This document shows positions 50,711 to 61,269 of a stretch of 64,000 nt of DNA, one piece after another (positions within the stretch are counted from its first letter, which is position 1; every line of letters starts with the position of its first letter). The notes beneath the pieces were generated by a model that ran no database searches, was not told the origin of the DNA, and saw only the letters and a program-made list of their open reading frames with translations. The translations under genes and the position numbers were made by a program. Origin of the DNA: Epiperipatus broadwayi (Eukaryota > Onychophora > Udeonychophora > Euonychophora > Peripatidae); the NCBI GenBank assembly GCA_028023455.1, contig JAQFVV010012537.1, forward strand, positions 1 through 64,000, written 5' to 3'.

Positions 50711-51063
50711 AAGGGATGCAAATTTGTTTCTATTCTTTTTGGATCTGTTTTTTTGCCTTAAAGTTGGAATGATTATATTTGTTTACAAAAGACTCTGATG
50801 ATGATGATTCTTAACACATAAATCAGAAACATAATATTTTTTTTATTTGAATACATTCCATCAAATCATTTTTTTTTTGTTAAATGCTTTTTATTCGTTC
50901 AGAAATTCTATTCGTTTATTTGGATCAAATCTTGCAATGCCTATGAATTTCATTAAAAATTTGAACATATGTCAGGAACTGATGACAATAAAATCCTTTA
51001 GAGTTGTCTAATTTCAAAATGTGTTGATATCAGTTCAAAGTTTTTCGGTTGTATGCATTAGAT

Positions 51064-51738
51064 CAGGAGTCGGCAAACTACAGCTTGCAAGTCAGATTTG
51101 GCTCTCAGATTCCAATCTCATTCTTTTTATTAAGATAAACATAAATACATTTTTTATTTTCACTTGTAGTTTATAAATAAATATTGTAATGACACTAGGA
51201 GAGGAAAAATACACATTACAACATTGTTTCTTGAATTCAGCCTAATTATACAATGGTAATTATTGTATATGATGAATTATTATAACTTTATCTTTCTTAT
51301 TGCATTGCCAAATCCATATAATATTAATATAAGTAGAAGTTCTGAAGAAGATTGCTGGAGCAATCGAAACTGTCATAGTGGATTGTAAAAAAGCATTGTA
51401 AAAAGTAATAAAGAACATAGATGATACTATAAATGATGAATGTTTAAATATTAGAAATTTGTCAAAGTAATTTTTTGTTTTTATTTATTTATTTTTAAGA
51501 TAATTTTTATTTTTGTCAGGTCATATTATATATAGATTTTATTATGTTCTATTACTAAAATAAATGTTCGAATATATCCACAGCTATTCAGAAATTCATA
51601 TTTTTCAGGAATATATTTTTTACCTCTTTCCTTCTGGCTTTTTAATAGGGATGGGGTATCTCTTTTCTTATGGGTCTTTATTGGGAGAAGGGAGAAAGAT
51701 TTCAACTCGATGACTTTTCATGTTAAAAAATTTGCCTG
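51064..51738. mobile_element. Candidate hAT-like non-autonomous element
   Basis: The left end CAGGAGTCGGCAAACTACAG closely follows the well-known hAT (Charlie-type) terminus CAGGGGTCGGCAAACTACGG. The proposed right end TTTGCCTG gives a short inverted CAGG(...)CAAA. Flanks CATTAGAT (51056-51063) and CACTAGAT (51739-51746) match at 7 of 8 positions, as expected for an 8-bp hAT duplication. No transposase. It encloses the hairpin-motif unit at 51342-51410, which would be nested or captured. The right boundary is the weak point. Confidence 0.45.
51342..51370 (+). other. CTGAAGA-hairpin-GAAAC motif, copy 5 (best paired)
   Basis: CTGAAGA, A, stem GATTGC / loop TGGA / stem GCAATC, GAAAC: six perfect Watson-Crick pairs. 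The following GCATTGTAAAAAGTAATAAA is shared with both arms of the 32.5 kb foldback. Confidence 0.55.
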
Positions 51739-51959
51739 CACTAGATAATAATATATATTTTTTAAAAATATGCTTTCATTAAATGTCATGACTAAAAATT
51801 TACAGTTAATTAAAAGAAGAAGAAATGAAGGCTGAAATCCTAATTTCTCTTCATTGTTTAATTAAAACTGTCTTTTTTAAAAAGGCTGCCTTTATAAACA
51901 AAAAAATCTTGTAAACATTGTTTAACATGTATCAATTTTATTTCAAATACTAGAAATAT

Positions 51960-52130
51960 TGCACTTTATTTTAACTTTTCAAATACAAACAACTTGTTAA
52001 TCACAGGTTAGTAATTACACATTATTTCCAGTAGTATTATTATCCACTTTTCTTCAGGATGTTGCTGACCTGACCAGTGACAACAATATTACCATAGGAG
52101 TCAAATTTACAGCTTTAGATTCTCAAATTT
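51960..52130 (-). repeat. Interspersed repeat, second copy (as 3690-3880)
   Basis: Minus strand: CTATGGTAATATTGTTGTCA, CTGGTCAGGTCAGCAAC, CCTGAAGAAAAGTGGATAAT, then AACAAGTTGTTTGTATTTGA and AATAAA. Block order is identical to 3690-3880. Confidence 0.55.
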
Positions 52131-52499
52131 TAAGAACCAACTGAACTCTTCTGTCAAAGGCTTTATTCTCCATTTTTAAATTTAACTATGAATAATTACA
52201 AAAAGTTTGTTGCAAAATATCTGAAGACTAAAAAATAATATATATTAAAAATATTTTATAGAAAACCCTTTTATTTAATTTGGGGATTAATGCCTCGAAA
52301 ACTAAAAAATATTTTTTTTTCAGCCATAATATGGATAATATTTAACTTTAAATAAAACTGATATCCAGAAGTTAATTAATTCAATCATTAGTTTTAAAAA
52401 AATAGTGACTGAATTAATTTATTTCTGGATGTCCCATGCTTTTATTTTAAGAAATATAATGACCCAAATTGTGTCTGAAGAAAAAAATTATGCATATAA

Positions 52500-54250
52500 A
52501 ATAAACAAAAATGGAAATAAAAAATAAGTTAAAATCAACCAAATTATAATAGAAATTAAAATAGAAATATTTAGTCCACTTATGTGTCATCAGGCTAGAT
52601 TCAAATCCTGAATTATGGCCATAGCAGAAAGATGTGAGCCATTCTTAATATCGTGGTAGCAAGGTGCAATGTAGAGTCCGGGTAATTAACCATAGAGAAT
52701 CACTTTAAAGTAAGAACGCTTCATATGCTCCTAAATATATTGTAGCTCATTAGTTTAATCAATATGTTTGTGAACTTGCTGAAAGTGATACTATTAAAAA
52801 TTATTATTATAATGTCACATCTTCATTGTAATAAGCTTCTGAAGTTAGTAAATGAACAAAATTTGTATATATATAAAAAAGGTATTTCATCCTGAACTTG
52901 AGCATGATTTTCATAGAAGAGGCATATTTTATGCCTCAAAGAAGTTCACTATTAATCGCTTTCATTGGATAAATATGGCTGATTATAATAGAACCAACGG
53001 AGAACTACAGTTTTAAAAAGTAGTGTTTGCTCCAAAAGATAAATATGTTATCACAAGATATTAAATAAGCAGATTAAATAATTAGCACATTATGTATAAA
53101 AATATATGTGAAACATATTTCTGGATTGGCTTGTGTACTTCTAATATTTTATATATATATGTGTTTTCATTTTTTTTTCTGGAATTATAATGGTCATATT
53201 TCTTCACAAGTGGCTTATAATAATGATGATGATATACAATTATTTAAGTATCCTCACATACTTTCAGACATGCGAAAATAACATTATTTATGTAAATTCT
53301 GCTCGCACTTTTTTTCTTCTGCGTACTGTTTTCATATTTTCTATATTTACAATATGTAGGGTTTTTTTTTTTTTTTTGATATTGACGATTTTTTAATTCG
53401 ACAATTCAACGATAGAGGACACTGCAGACCTGTTAGATGAGAAAATAAAAGTGTGGAAAAAGGTCTCGCTTGATGATGACCCGTATTATTTTCAAGTTAA
53501 TAAGTTATATATTGTAGAATATTGGATTTATTTCAATATAAGTATATATTATTAACTATGATATTCGTAGTAATTTATAGCTCGAAATTGTTTTTTAATA
53601 ATTTAAATTTTATTACTTTTTAATGGTTGTAAACCCCCCCCCCCAAAAAAAAAAGAAAATTAATTGGTGCAAATTTTAATTCCTTTTTTTAAAAAAAAAA
53701 ATCTCCATAGTGCAATAAAAGTTATTACTAAATCAAAATTCAAGCGTTTTATTGTTGAATTTATGTGTGTGTACGTAATATCGGATCGTAAACTCAGGTT
53801 GTCAATGTGGTCCAGAAGTGGGTAATAATATAATGACTTTATACAAAGGTTAGCCACGATTAAGTTTTGCTTGACCAAGAAAATCTTCATTTGCCGTGTA
53901 GGATGTAATGAAGTCCCGCCTCGTTTCCAATACAATCATTTCCTCTCAAATTTGGCAATTATTGAATTTTTGGATAACCACATGGATTAAGCGTTGCCCT
54001 AAATAGAAAAATCTTAACTGTTTCCAATTCTTAGGCTGGTACAGCGCCAGATAACTGTTACCTCTCATTCCATTGATCATCTCTGACAAAAAAAATGACG
54101 TGTTTGTGCAATCATATTGCCATTAATTTGATCATATCTATATCAATTTTTTTTTGACAAATATTTATGTGTAATTAGGTAAAACTATTATTATTAAGAA
54201 ATATTTGAAAACCAGTCGCTCTTCACAAAACCTGGAGCTTAATTGTAAGT
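52500..54250. other. AT-rich DNA, nothing recognised
   Basis: Includes T and C/A homopolymer runs (53360, 53634-53653). The short frames at 53190-53396 and 53660-53935 show no recognisable domain. Confidence 0.45.
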
Positions 54251-54257
54251 ATAGGGG

Positions 54258-54410
54258 ATTTGAACTCAGATTTTCAAGCACCTTCAACTATCCACACTAT
54301 CTCATACAACTGATATACATGACTACACACATGTGGAAAATATAAATAATCAACAATATACATATTTTGTGCTAAACCAGCACTCATCAGTTGGTCCAGA
54401 TTATCATCTC
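54258..54410. repeat. Interspersed repeat module A, third copy
   Basis: GGATTTGAACTCAGATTTTC, CCACACTATCTCATACAACT, GCTAAACCAGCACTCATCAG, TTGGTCCAGATTATCATCTC. Parallels 20005-20170. Confidence 0.65.
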
Positions 54411-54415
54411 ATTAT

Positions 54416-54498
54416 ATCAGTGCTCAGTTTATATTAAGATTCGGGCCTGTCCATTAAAGTATGAAGATTTGCTATCTTAATATAAACTGAGCACTGAT
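54416..54498. repeat. Perfect 25-bp inverted repeat
   Basis: 54416-54440 (ATCAGTGCTCAGTTTATATT...) and 54474-54498 are exact reverse complements. The 33-base loop contains the inverted form of the TTTAATGGACAGGC block that is direct in the 20.2 kb copy, so this repeat has undergone an internal inverted duplication. Confidence 0.85.
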
Positions 54499-54519
54499 TA
54501 TATTAAGAAAGTAATAATT

Positions 54520-55430
54520 GGATCAGGTTCAGCAAACCAGCAATTCTTAGTTGTGTTCTCATATTTTAAACTGGATTTAGAACAGCAGTTTTACTGCAGA
54601 TAGAACTATATGTTTAAGCAGTCATATCTAGTGATTCCTCTGGTCTGCATAAATGGGGAAGAGTTTAAAAACGGGTTTTCTAACAAAGTCTAATATGTTT
54701 CTATAATTGACATTTTTATTTAATTAAATGATCAAAAAAAAAATAATGGTGGGGGTGTAAAATCAGGAAGTTTTGGCAGTATTAAAAGTTGGTATGTAGA
54801 TACATGAAAATTTACAGATTTTGCTTAATGATGATTATTCAATAACCGAATTTAAGAGTAATATTTTATAGTTAATGAATTACCAATATTCAAAATTTAT
54901 TTAATTGGAGGATGAGTTGAAATTTGTGTTACACAGAAATAAAGGCTAATTGATCTGGTATGAGGTAGTTTTTATTTTTTTGGAAGTTCAGTGAATAAGT
55001 ATATTGGTATAATTTTTACAATTTTTTTTCAAAATTCATTGAACAGGTATATGGGTGTAATTCTTATTTCTTCTTTGAGAAGGCAGTTTATCATGTGAAT
55101 GGGACTCCTAACATTGTATTGGCTATGGTATTTTGGAATCTTCTATTATTGGAAATAATGGCTGCACCAATCAAAAACTAACTATTAAATTCTTTTATGC
55201 AGTGGTACTTATTGATGCATAGATTTTATATTAGATTCACTAAATTCAGAAATGGAAAAGTTTTTGTCATTTATGTTATTGGATTGATGCAGTTTTAATG
55301 CATAGCTGAAATTATTTGAAATAATAGTATAAATCTGTAAACTCAAATAGTTTGTTGTTACTGAATTTTCAAATATGTAGAACTGATTATTATTATATTT
55401 AAACAGTAAAATTGCTACAATATCACCAAC
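54520..55430. other. AT-rich DNA, nothing recognised
   Basis: No gene or repeat family was identified. Confidence 0.5.
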
Positions 55431-55439
55431 ATCATCATA

Positions 55440-55695
55440 TAACTTACTCATGCTTCCAAAAGCATATATTTTCATATATTATATCTTGAATAATTAATGA
55501 ACACCAAAAGGTATCATCATCATCATTTTCAATCATCGATCCACTGCATGATGGTCTCTCCAAGTTCAATCCACCTCTGATCTCTCTTCTCCACATCATC
55601 CCAGCACTCTTCCTTATTTCATCCATCTCACATGTGGTCTCTTTCTAAATCTTTTACAATATTTTGGAATCCTGTTTAAGATTTCAATTGCCCAT
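55440..55695 (-). pseudogene. RTE-like LINE, extreme 3' end
   Basis: Minus-strand frame: ERDHM/RWMDEIRKSAGMMW, RREIRGGLNLERPSCS, then a 3' end with GATGATGATGATACC. The motifs W-R-R-E and G-L-N-L-E-R are the last blocks before the end of the family, matching 63780-63880. Confidence 0.7.
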
Positions 55696-56034
55696 CTATT
55701 TTAAAAATCCACTACCAATGGTTTTGTTTCCAAGTCAGATATGTCAAGTAGAAAGTCATAGATGCAAAACAAATATATATTCCCATAATCTCAACTCACA
55801 TTCTGATTACTTTTAATAAAAGTTTATGATGCTATTATCTTATTTAAATGGGGTTTTTTTAAAAATGAAAAGTAATTGAAATAAGAGTTGGAATTATGGG
55901 ACGATTTTATAATATATATTTATTTTGTGCATGAGAAGTCTGCATAGGCAGAGAAATCATTGGTAGTGAATTTGTAATTTAATTTTGGTTAGTGACTTAA
56001 TTGTGAATTGGTGTTGTTAATTTATTGTTATCCA

Positions 56035-56225
56035 TATTTTCAAGGATTTTATTGAATAGATGGCTGCCATTCACATGAGAACAGTTAACAGGAATTCAGT
56101 GTGGTTTCAAAGAATCAAAAAGTATTAAAGATATCACAAGACATTTTTACTGATTTAGTCACTGCATTTGACTCCGTTGATTGAAAAGATTATTTTCATT
56201 ATTTAACTTCTACATTATAACATTG
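56035..56225 (+). pseudogene. LINE RT fragment (QCGFKE ... FDSVD)
   Basis: Plus-strand words QCGFKESKSIKDI and, after a frameshift, TDLVTAFDSVD-KDYF. These are the QxGFRxGRxTxD and DLxKAFDxVxxxxLW RT blocks. Probably the same family as 9720-9950. Short and broken. Confidence 0.65.
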
Positions 56226-56244
56226 GAAGAAGAATCTGAGATAT

Positions 56245-56450
56245 TAAACAAGGCAAAACTCTCTCCATACAATAGTGCCACTCTGTGCCAACCAGAGTAA
56301 TCAATGAATGCCAGAAGGCTTGTGCATAAAATCCCTATCTAGTGCCTACTCATCCAATATCCCCAGACTAGTTTCTGGCTTGTGGTCTTCGTTAGTGAGG
56401 AGCCTTGGATCTGAGAACACTGCACCTAGATCCTAAGATCTAGGCAACAA
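56245..56450. repeat. Half copy of the long hairpin MITE
   Basis: AAGGCAAAACTCTCTCCATA, AATAGTGCCACTCTGTGCCA, CCAGAGTAATCAATGAATGC, CTAGTTTCTGGCTTGTGGTC, ATCTGAGAACACTGCACCTA. It corresponds to the left arm of 17197-17390, ending in a small palindrome TAGATCCTAAGATCTA. Confidence 0.7.
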
Positions 56451-56451
56451 A

Positions 56452-56584
56452 TATAGAAGTAAATATATATATATACAATTTTTGATTTATATTTTTGATT
56501 TAATAATAAAATGTTTTTTTTTTTTAAAATAAAATGAAAGTATATAAATCAAAAATTATATATATATATATATTTACTTCTATA
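56452..56584. repeat. Foldback hairpin, about 133 bp
   Basis: Arms TATAGAAGTAAATATATATA...TTTTTGATTTATA and the reverse complement ending TTTACTTCTATA, about 45 bases each, around an A/T-run centre. It lies immediately beside the half MITE. Confidence 0.85.
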
Positions 56585-56599
56585 GTAAATATAATCAAC

Positions 56600-57255
56600 T
56601 GTATTCTTAAAATTGGTTTTGTGCAATGGAAGTCTGTCCTGATTGAGTTATGATATTCAAAAATTTATGTCAAAAAACTAGGCTTTAATTAATTTATTCT
56701 TAGTTATGCTGTCTGTGCAAACACATCACCTATAAGTTTTTTTGTACAAAGTACATTATATCAATATACACTACTTTAATTATATCCTAGTCGAAAAAAA
56801 CATTAAAATTTGTAAATTTAATAAATTTTAAATATGTTAGCCATTTTTCCATCTCAGAGTGGTATACGATCACATTTATTAATGTTTCTTTGGCTTATGT
56901 TGAAAGCTTCACTTTATTATACTTTCTGAATTTGATTTACAGTATTTCATGTAATAAAATCTTTTCTGATCACAATGTTATGTTTTAAGGAATTTAAGAA
57001 CATTTGTAAAGTCAACAACTAGAGTGTAGTTCCTGATAATGAGCCTATTAAGAAGGGGCCCCAAAATTGAAATTGTTCTGTGGTGGGCAATAACATTGTA
57101 ATACATGCTTCATCCACTATACTCCTCTTGAGCCTCCCTCTCCATCTTTCTGCTGACCTTCATTGTCAAGTGAGATCACAGTCCCATGTAGGAAATTTAT
57201 TTTATTAAATACATCTCATTTATTGATTTTGTGATGGCTGAAAAGTTGAAACAAT
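56600..57255. other. AT-rich DNA, nothing recognised
   Basis: 57040-57190 is less AT-rich and may include the lost N-terminal part of the adjacent mariner relic; I could not read it. Confidence 0.35.
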
Positions 57256-57805
57256 GTGAAATTTTGTTAGAAAAACAGCAGGGAAAATGGTTGTAATGCT
57301 TTAAACAGTTGCAAGCAAGCTTCTCTGGGAAAAGTTCAAATTCATCACACCCCCAAAAAGCAACACGAGTGAAGTCCAATGTCAAATTAATGCTGATTTT
57401 TTGTTTGCCACAAATGGTATTGTACACTTGGAATTCATTTATAATGGTTAAGTATTTTACCTATAAATTTTAAAACATTTGTGTGATGTGATTAAACTAA
57501 ATTGTCCTGATATGTGGCAAAGTGTAACTTCACCATGATAATGCACCCATGCACAAACCCTGAGTGTGTCATAATATTTAATCAAAAACAGCACAATCCA
57601 GCTTATCCATTAACCTGATCTCACTGTTATTTTTATTTCTTCTGAATTCTTAAAGAAAAAAAAGTGAACTTGGAAGTGAAGGAAGAGAAAAACAACAGAG
57701 GAATTAAGAAATATCACTTTGTAAGTTTTGGGACTGCTTTGAAAAGTGGATCATTGCATCAAATGACCAGTAATTTGAAGGAGATTCAATACAAAACACC
57801 TAAAA
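57256..57805 (+). pseudogene. Mariner-family transposase relic
   Basis: Plus-strand words in mariner transposase order, split by frameshifts: SSNSSHPQKATRVKSNVKLM (57330-57390), then NGIVHLEFIYNG, then HDNAPMH (third catalytic region, 57530-57550), then LIKNSTIQLIH, then WDCFEKWIIASNDQ-FEGDSI near the C-terminus (57730-57790). Known mariner proteins carry these as SNVKVMLIVFFD, GIVHxEFxP, HHDNAPAH and C-FEKW-x-x-I-A-S-x-x-x-YFEGD. Catalytic frame interrupted; terminal repeats not seen. The antisense ORF 57197-57427 is not a gene. Confidence 0.85.
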
Positions 57806-57809
57806 ATAA

Positions 57810-58855
57810 ATATACAATTTAGTTATTGGAAAAGAGGGATATTGGCAGGAGTGTATTTAATTATGATGAAAGTCAAAATATTAATCATTTTATTTAAAAA
57901 ATAAAAATATGGTAATTTTTTTCATTTCTTTGGGTGAATGTAAATGAGTAAACATACAGAATATATATATATAGATGTGCCTTAATTTATTATTAATAAC
58001 TAATTATTTTTTAATTTTGTTCATACTATAATATGAATTAAATATGCATTTTCTATATATACATGCATGTTGAAAAGTACTGCACACTTTCAGTTCAATA
58101 AACAAGAATTGTAATCAAAGCTTATCAATACATCATTATATGAGATGTATGCCGAAGGCTTTGGAAGAAAATATAGCAGATATTGTGGTTCCACAGATTA
58201 ACTCTTTTGAGCTTATTGACATGCGACACAATCCTCTATATGCAATATTTTGAATTCATTAAGATTATATAAAGAAAAGTAAACTGAAGAATTATATATA
58301 AGTATTGACTAGTTCTAGTACTCAGAAAAAAGAACCATTGCATAAAAACCAAGACAAATTCCCTTTTCACATCTTCCCTTTTATTACTTACAAGCATACA
58401 TATTTAAAAATGAAGAATTGTTTAAATTACGGTATTCCAGAAAATCTATGGATATGAAAATAAGACATGGACAAAATAAAAAACTGGTAGTAAAAGTTCT
58501 ACTGTTAAACTGCAAGTAATGATGAAGATTTTCTGCTCCATCAATTATGATCAGATTTCTTGCTTGAAGCAGACTTTGTTTGTTTCTATGACAGAATAAA
58601 ATAATTCATTAGTAAAATGGGTAATCTTTGGAAAAAAGTTTATGGTTAAAAAAGAGAATGGGTAATGTTATGAATAATCTACCATCATAGTAGCAAATAT
58701 GTTTTTGGATGGCTTGAAAAACAAAGAATTTAGGTCATTAAATGACTAATTCCCTATAATATTGATTCATATCATCAGGTTCATAACACATACATATTCT
58801 TTTTAATATAATTAGTAATTATTTTTAAGATTTGACATTAATATTTCAGTAATCA
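57810..58855. other. AT-rich DNA, nothing recognised
   Basis: No gene or repeat family was recognised. Confidence 0.5.
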
Positions 58856-58859
58856 AATG

Positions 58860-58960
58860 GTTGTTAGCTCTGGGGTTCATAAGAAGTTTAAGAACTTCAA
58901 GTAACAGCGGTGGTTCACGATACATGGATCTTGCCATTTAATCACTGCACTAACTCAGGC
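58860..58960 (-). repeat. tRNA-derived SINE, minus strand
   Basis: Minus strand: GTTAGTGCAGTGATTAAATG, GCAAGATCCATGTATCGTGA, then TTCTTAAACTTCTTATGAAC and CCCCAGAGC. Degenerate but with all blocks. Confidence 0.6.
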
Positions 58961-58977
58961 ATGTCAAAACTGCTGGA

Positions 58978-59092
58978 ATGGTTTTCTGCTATCGAGATCA
59001 TACGAAATTTAAGGACAGGAAATGGGAGCTGGAGCGTCATCGTGGATCTTAAGCTCGAATCTGCTATTTTACCAAACCAGGCAGAGTAATAC
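58978..59092 (-). repeat. tRNA-derived SINE, minus strand
   Basis: Minus strand: CTGGTTTGGTAAAATAGCAG, ATTCGAGCTTAAGATCCACG, then CCTTAAATTTCGTATGATCT. Immediately adjacent to the previous copy in the same orientation. Confidence 0.6.
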
Positions 59093-59099
59093 TTAATAT

Positions 59100-60297
59100 C
59101 ATAAATCAAAAATAGATCGATTAATAAATGTCAGATTAGATCTTATAATGACTGCATAACGGGTGAATTTAAACATAATTAAATTACCACCCAACGGGCA
59201 TATTAATTTCATAATTGTTTTTAAACTTTTACTTTTTAATGTTTTGAAACATATTTGACTAGATACTTATTGAATTTTTAGTAACGAATTGAAAATGTAT
59301 GCAATTAAACTTATATAGTATGAAAATTGTCGAATATTGCTACATATATCTACCACCCACGAGCGAAATAATAATCGCGTATTACAGATGCGATACGATA
59401 AAATTGTAAAAAAAAAAAAACGACGATTTTAAAAAGTGGTAAATTTGAAGGATTCTTATTCTACCTATTTTGAATATAAAAATATAGTTTTTAGTACGGT
59501 GTATATGTGCGCAAATGTAATTAAATAGTTTTTCTGTTGAAATATTAGTTTGAGTATTGCCTTCTCCCCTTTTCTTGCATAGATTTATCTTGCGTCCAAA
59601 TTTCAATCATTTAACGATTTTTTGATTATAACTTTCAACTTTATGTATGACCAATCCCAATTAAATTAATGATGATCAAAATTGCAAAGGTGTTTTTAGT
59701 AAAAGCTAATGGATTACTTAGAAAACAAATATTCATTAATAGTATGTAGCGTATTTATTTCAATGATCAAACTCAAAATGTACAATACAGTCCAATTGTT
59801 AAGTAAAATGTTAAAACAGAGAAAATAAGACAGGAATGATGTAATTAGAACCTGCTAAAAATAAACATGGCATAATCACAATTATTAGGTGCGTCTGGCA
59901 GTCATTAACCTTCTGGCAGCTGGTTATTCTTCCACTTGCTTGAGCACCAGTAATGTATGAGAACCGAAAAATAATTTAATTAGAATCTCCACTATACTAC
60001 AGATGAGAATTTTCAGCTCGAAAATTTTATGCGGATGCCTACCTAATAATAAGTTTTAAAAATTTTTTTTTTTTTGGAAAAACAAAACAAGGCGTATAAA
60101 ACATTTAGAAGTAAAATATTTACAATTTTATAATTTATTTCTTAATATTTATATATTACCATAAAATATATAAACCCACATCTAATCTTTTTATACAAAA
60201 ATGAATATAATCTTTTATTTTCGCCCTATTTGTGTTTGAATGTACGTTCATTTCTAAATTGCTATCACAACTGTCATTTTGTCTATAATTAAAACAA
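59100..60297. other. AT-rich DNA, nothing recognised
   Basis: No gene, RNA or repeat family was recognised. Confidence 0.45.
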
Positions 60298-60410
60298 ATG
60301 GTTTACTGCTCTGGCATTCGTCAGAAGTAAGTATCATACTGAAAGTGATTGTGCTGGATCTCGAGTTTGAACTCCAGAGTTTGCTATTCCACCACTGCAC
60401 CAAACCAGTC
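60298..60410 (-). repeat. tRNA-derived SINE, minus strand
   Basis: Minus strand: CTGGTTTGGTGCAGTGGTGG (clear A box), AATAGCAAACTCTGGAGTTC, AAACTCGAGATCC, then the ACTTACTTCTGACGAATGCC tail. A chance plus-strand ORF overlaps. Confidence 0.7.
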
Positions 60411-60447
60411 AGTGCATTTGCCACTTAATTCTTTTATCAGTTTGTAT

Positions 60448-60615
60448 TTAAGCCTTTGTGCAATAATGGTTAATACATCCACCTGCCAACTCTATAATTT
60501 AGGGTTTGAACCCAAACTGTATATACATTGAAAATTTTTTCTGATTACAATTTTAGAAGTTTTTTCACATAACAATATTAGTCAGTAAATGGATATCCAG
60601 AGAGTAAAGTCTGGT
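60448..60615 (+). repeat. tRNA-derived SINE, second family
   Basis: TTGTGCAATAATGGTTAATA (A box), CATCCACCTGCCAACTC, ATTTAGGGTTTGAACCCAAA (B box), then TTTAGAAGTTTTTTCACATA and GTCAGTAAATGGATAT. Shares head and tail with 35636; the tail also occurs at 12150-12190. Confidence 0.7.
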
Positions 60616-60663
60616 TAATCTAATTATTCAGATATGTGCATACATAATTAGAAATGACCTTTA

Positions 60664-60785
60664 CCAATAGTGGGGGAGATATGCTGTTACTGCATATTGA
60701 GTCCAAGGTTCACCATTAACTCAATAGTGAGCATTGAAATATTCAAATGCACACATACTCTAGCTGTTGCTTTGCTAAAGTACAA
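60664..60785 (+). repeat. tRNA-derived SINE, degenerate
   Basis: AATAGTGGGGGAGATATGCT, GCATATTGAGTCCAAGGTTC, then CACACATACTCTAGC. First family, diverged. Confidence 0.5.
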
Positions 60786-61045
60786 AAAAGATTATTCTCA
60801 ACAATCTAATCCCGTTATATTTATTATCATGCAAACAATTGTATTTAATGTAGAATTTTTCTGCACGTGGATAGCCAAATAGTTAAAGAGCAAAAGATGG
60901 CCTTCAACCATTATCACAGTGTTTGCCATTGTTCCTATCTCCAAACCCAATTTATTTTATCATTTCCATTTTAAAGCTGTTATAAATATAAAAATTACAA
61001 AAGTTTAATATATATATCATAAAGAATTGCAGCAAATGAGTCCTG

Positions 61046-61152
61046 CGTGGTTTACTGTAGTGATAGATTCTGGAACCCAAGGTCCATAGATTATGGCCCA
61101 ACTCTGTCATTTCTAGTACTTGAACTGCTTATATACTCTTGAGCAATCTTCA
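61046..61152 (+). repeat. tRNA-derived SINE
   Basis: GCGTGGTTTACTGTAGTGAT, AGATTCTGGAACCCAAGGTC, CATAGATTATGGCCCAACTC, TGAACTGCTTATATACTCTT, GAGCAAT. One of the most complete first-family copies. Confidence 0.7.
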
Positions 61153-61155
61153 TAG

Positions 61156-61250
61156 CGTAAGCTTGTGTTTTAAGACCTATAGAGGTCCCTACCTTCGTAT
61201 TTTTCAGATGCTTATTTCTAAGGTTACAGCCTTAGTAAATTATTACTTAT
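61156..61250 (+). repeat. Solo copy of the AAGCTTGTGGTTAAGACC repeat
   Basis: CGTAAGCTTGTGTTTTAAGA, CCTATAGAGGTCCCTACC, AAGGTTACAGCCTTAGTAAA. Follows the SINE directly. Confidence 0.6.
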
Positions 61251-61269
61251 TATGCTTTTATAAAGAAAG

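Noticed and set aside
60448-60520. tRNA gene from good A and B boxes
   Set aside because: No acceptor stem closes; it has the tail shared with other SINE copies.
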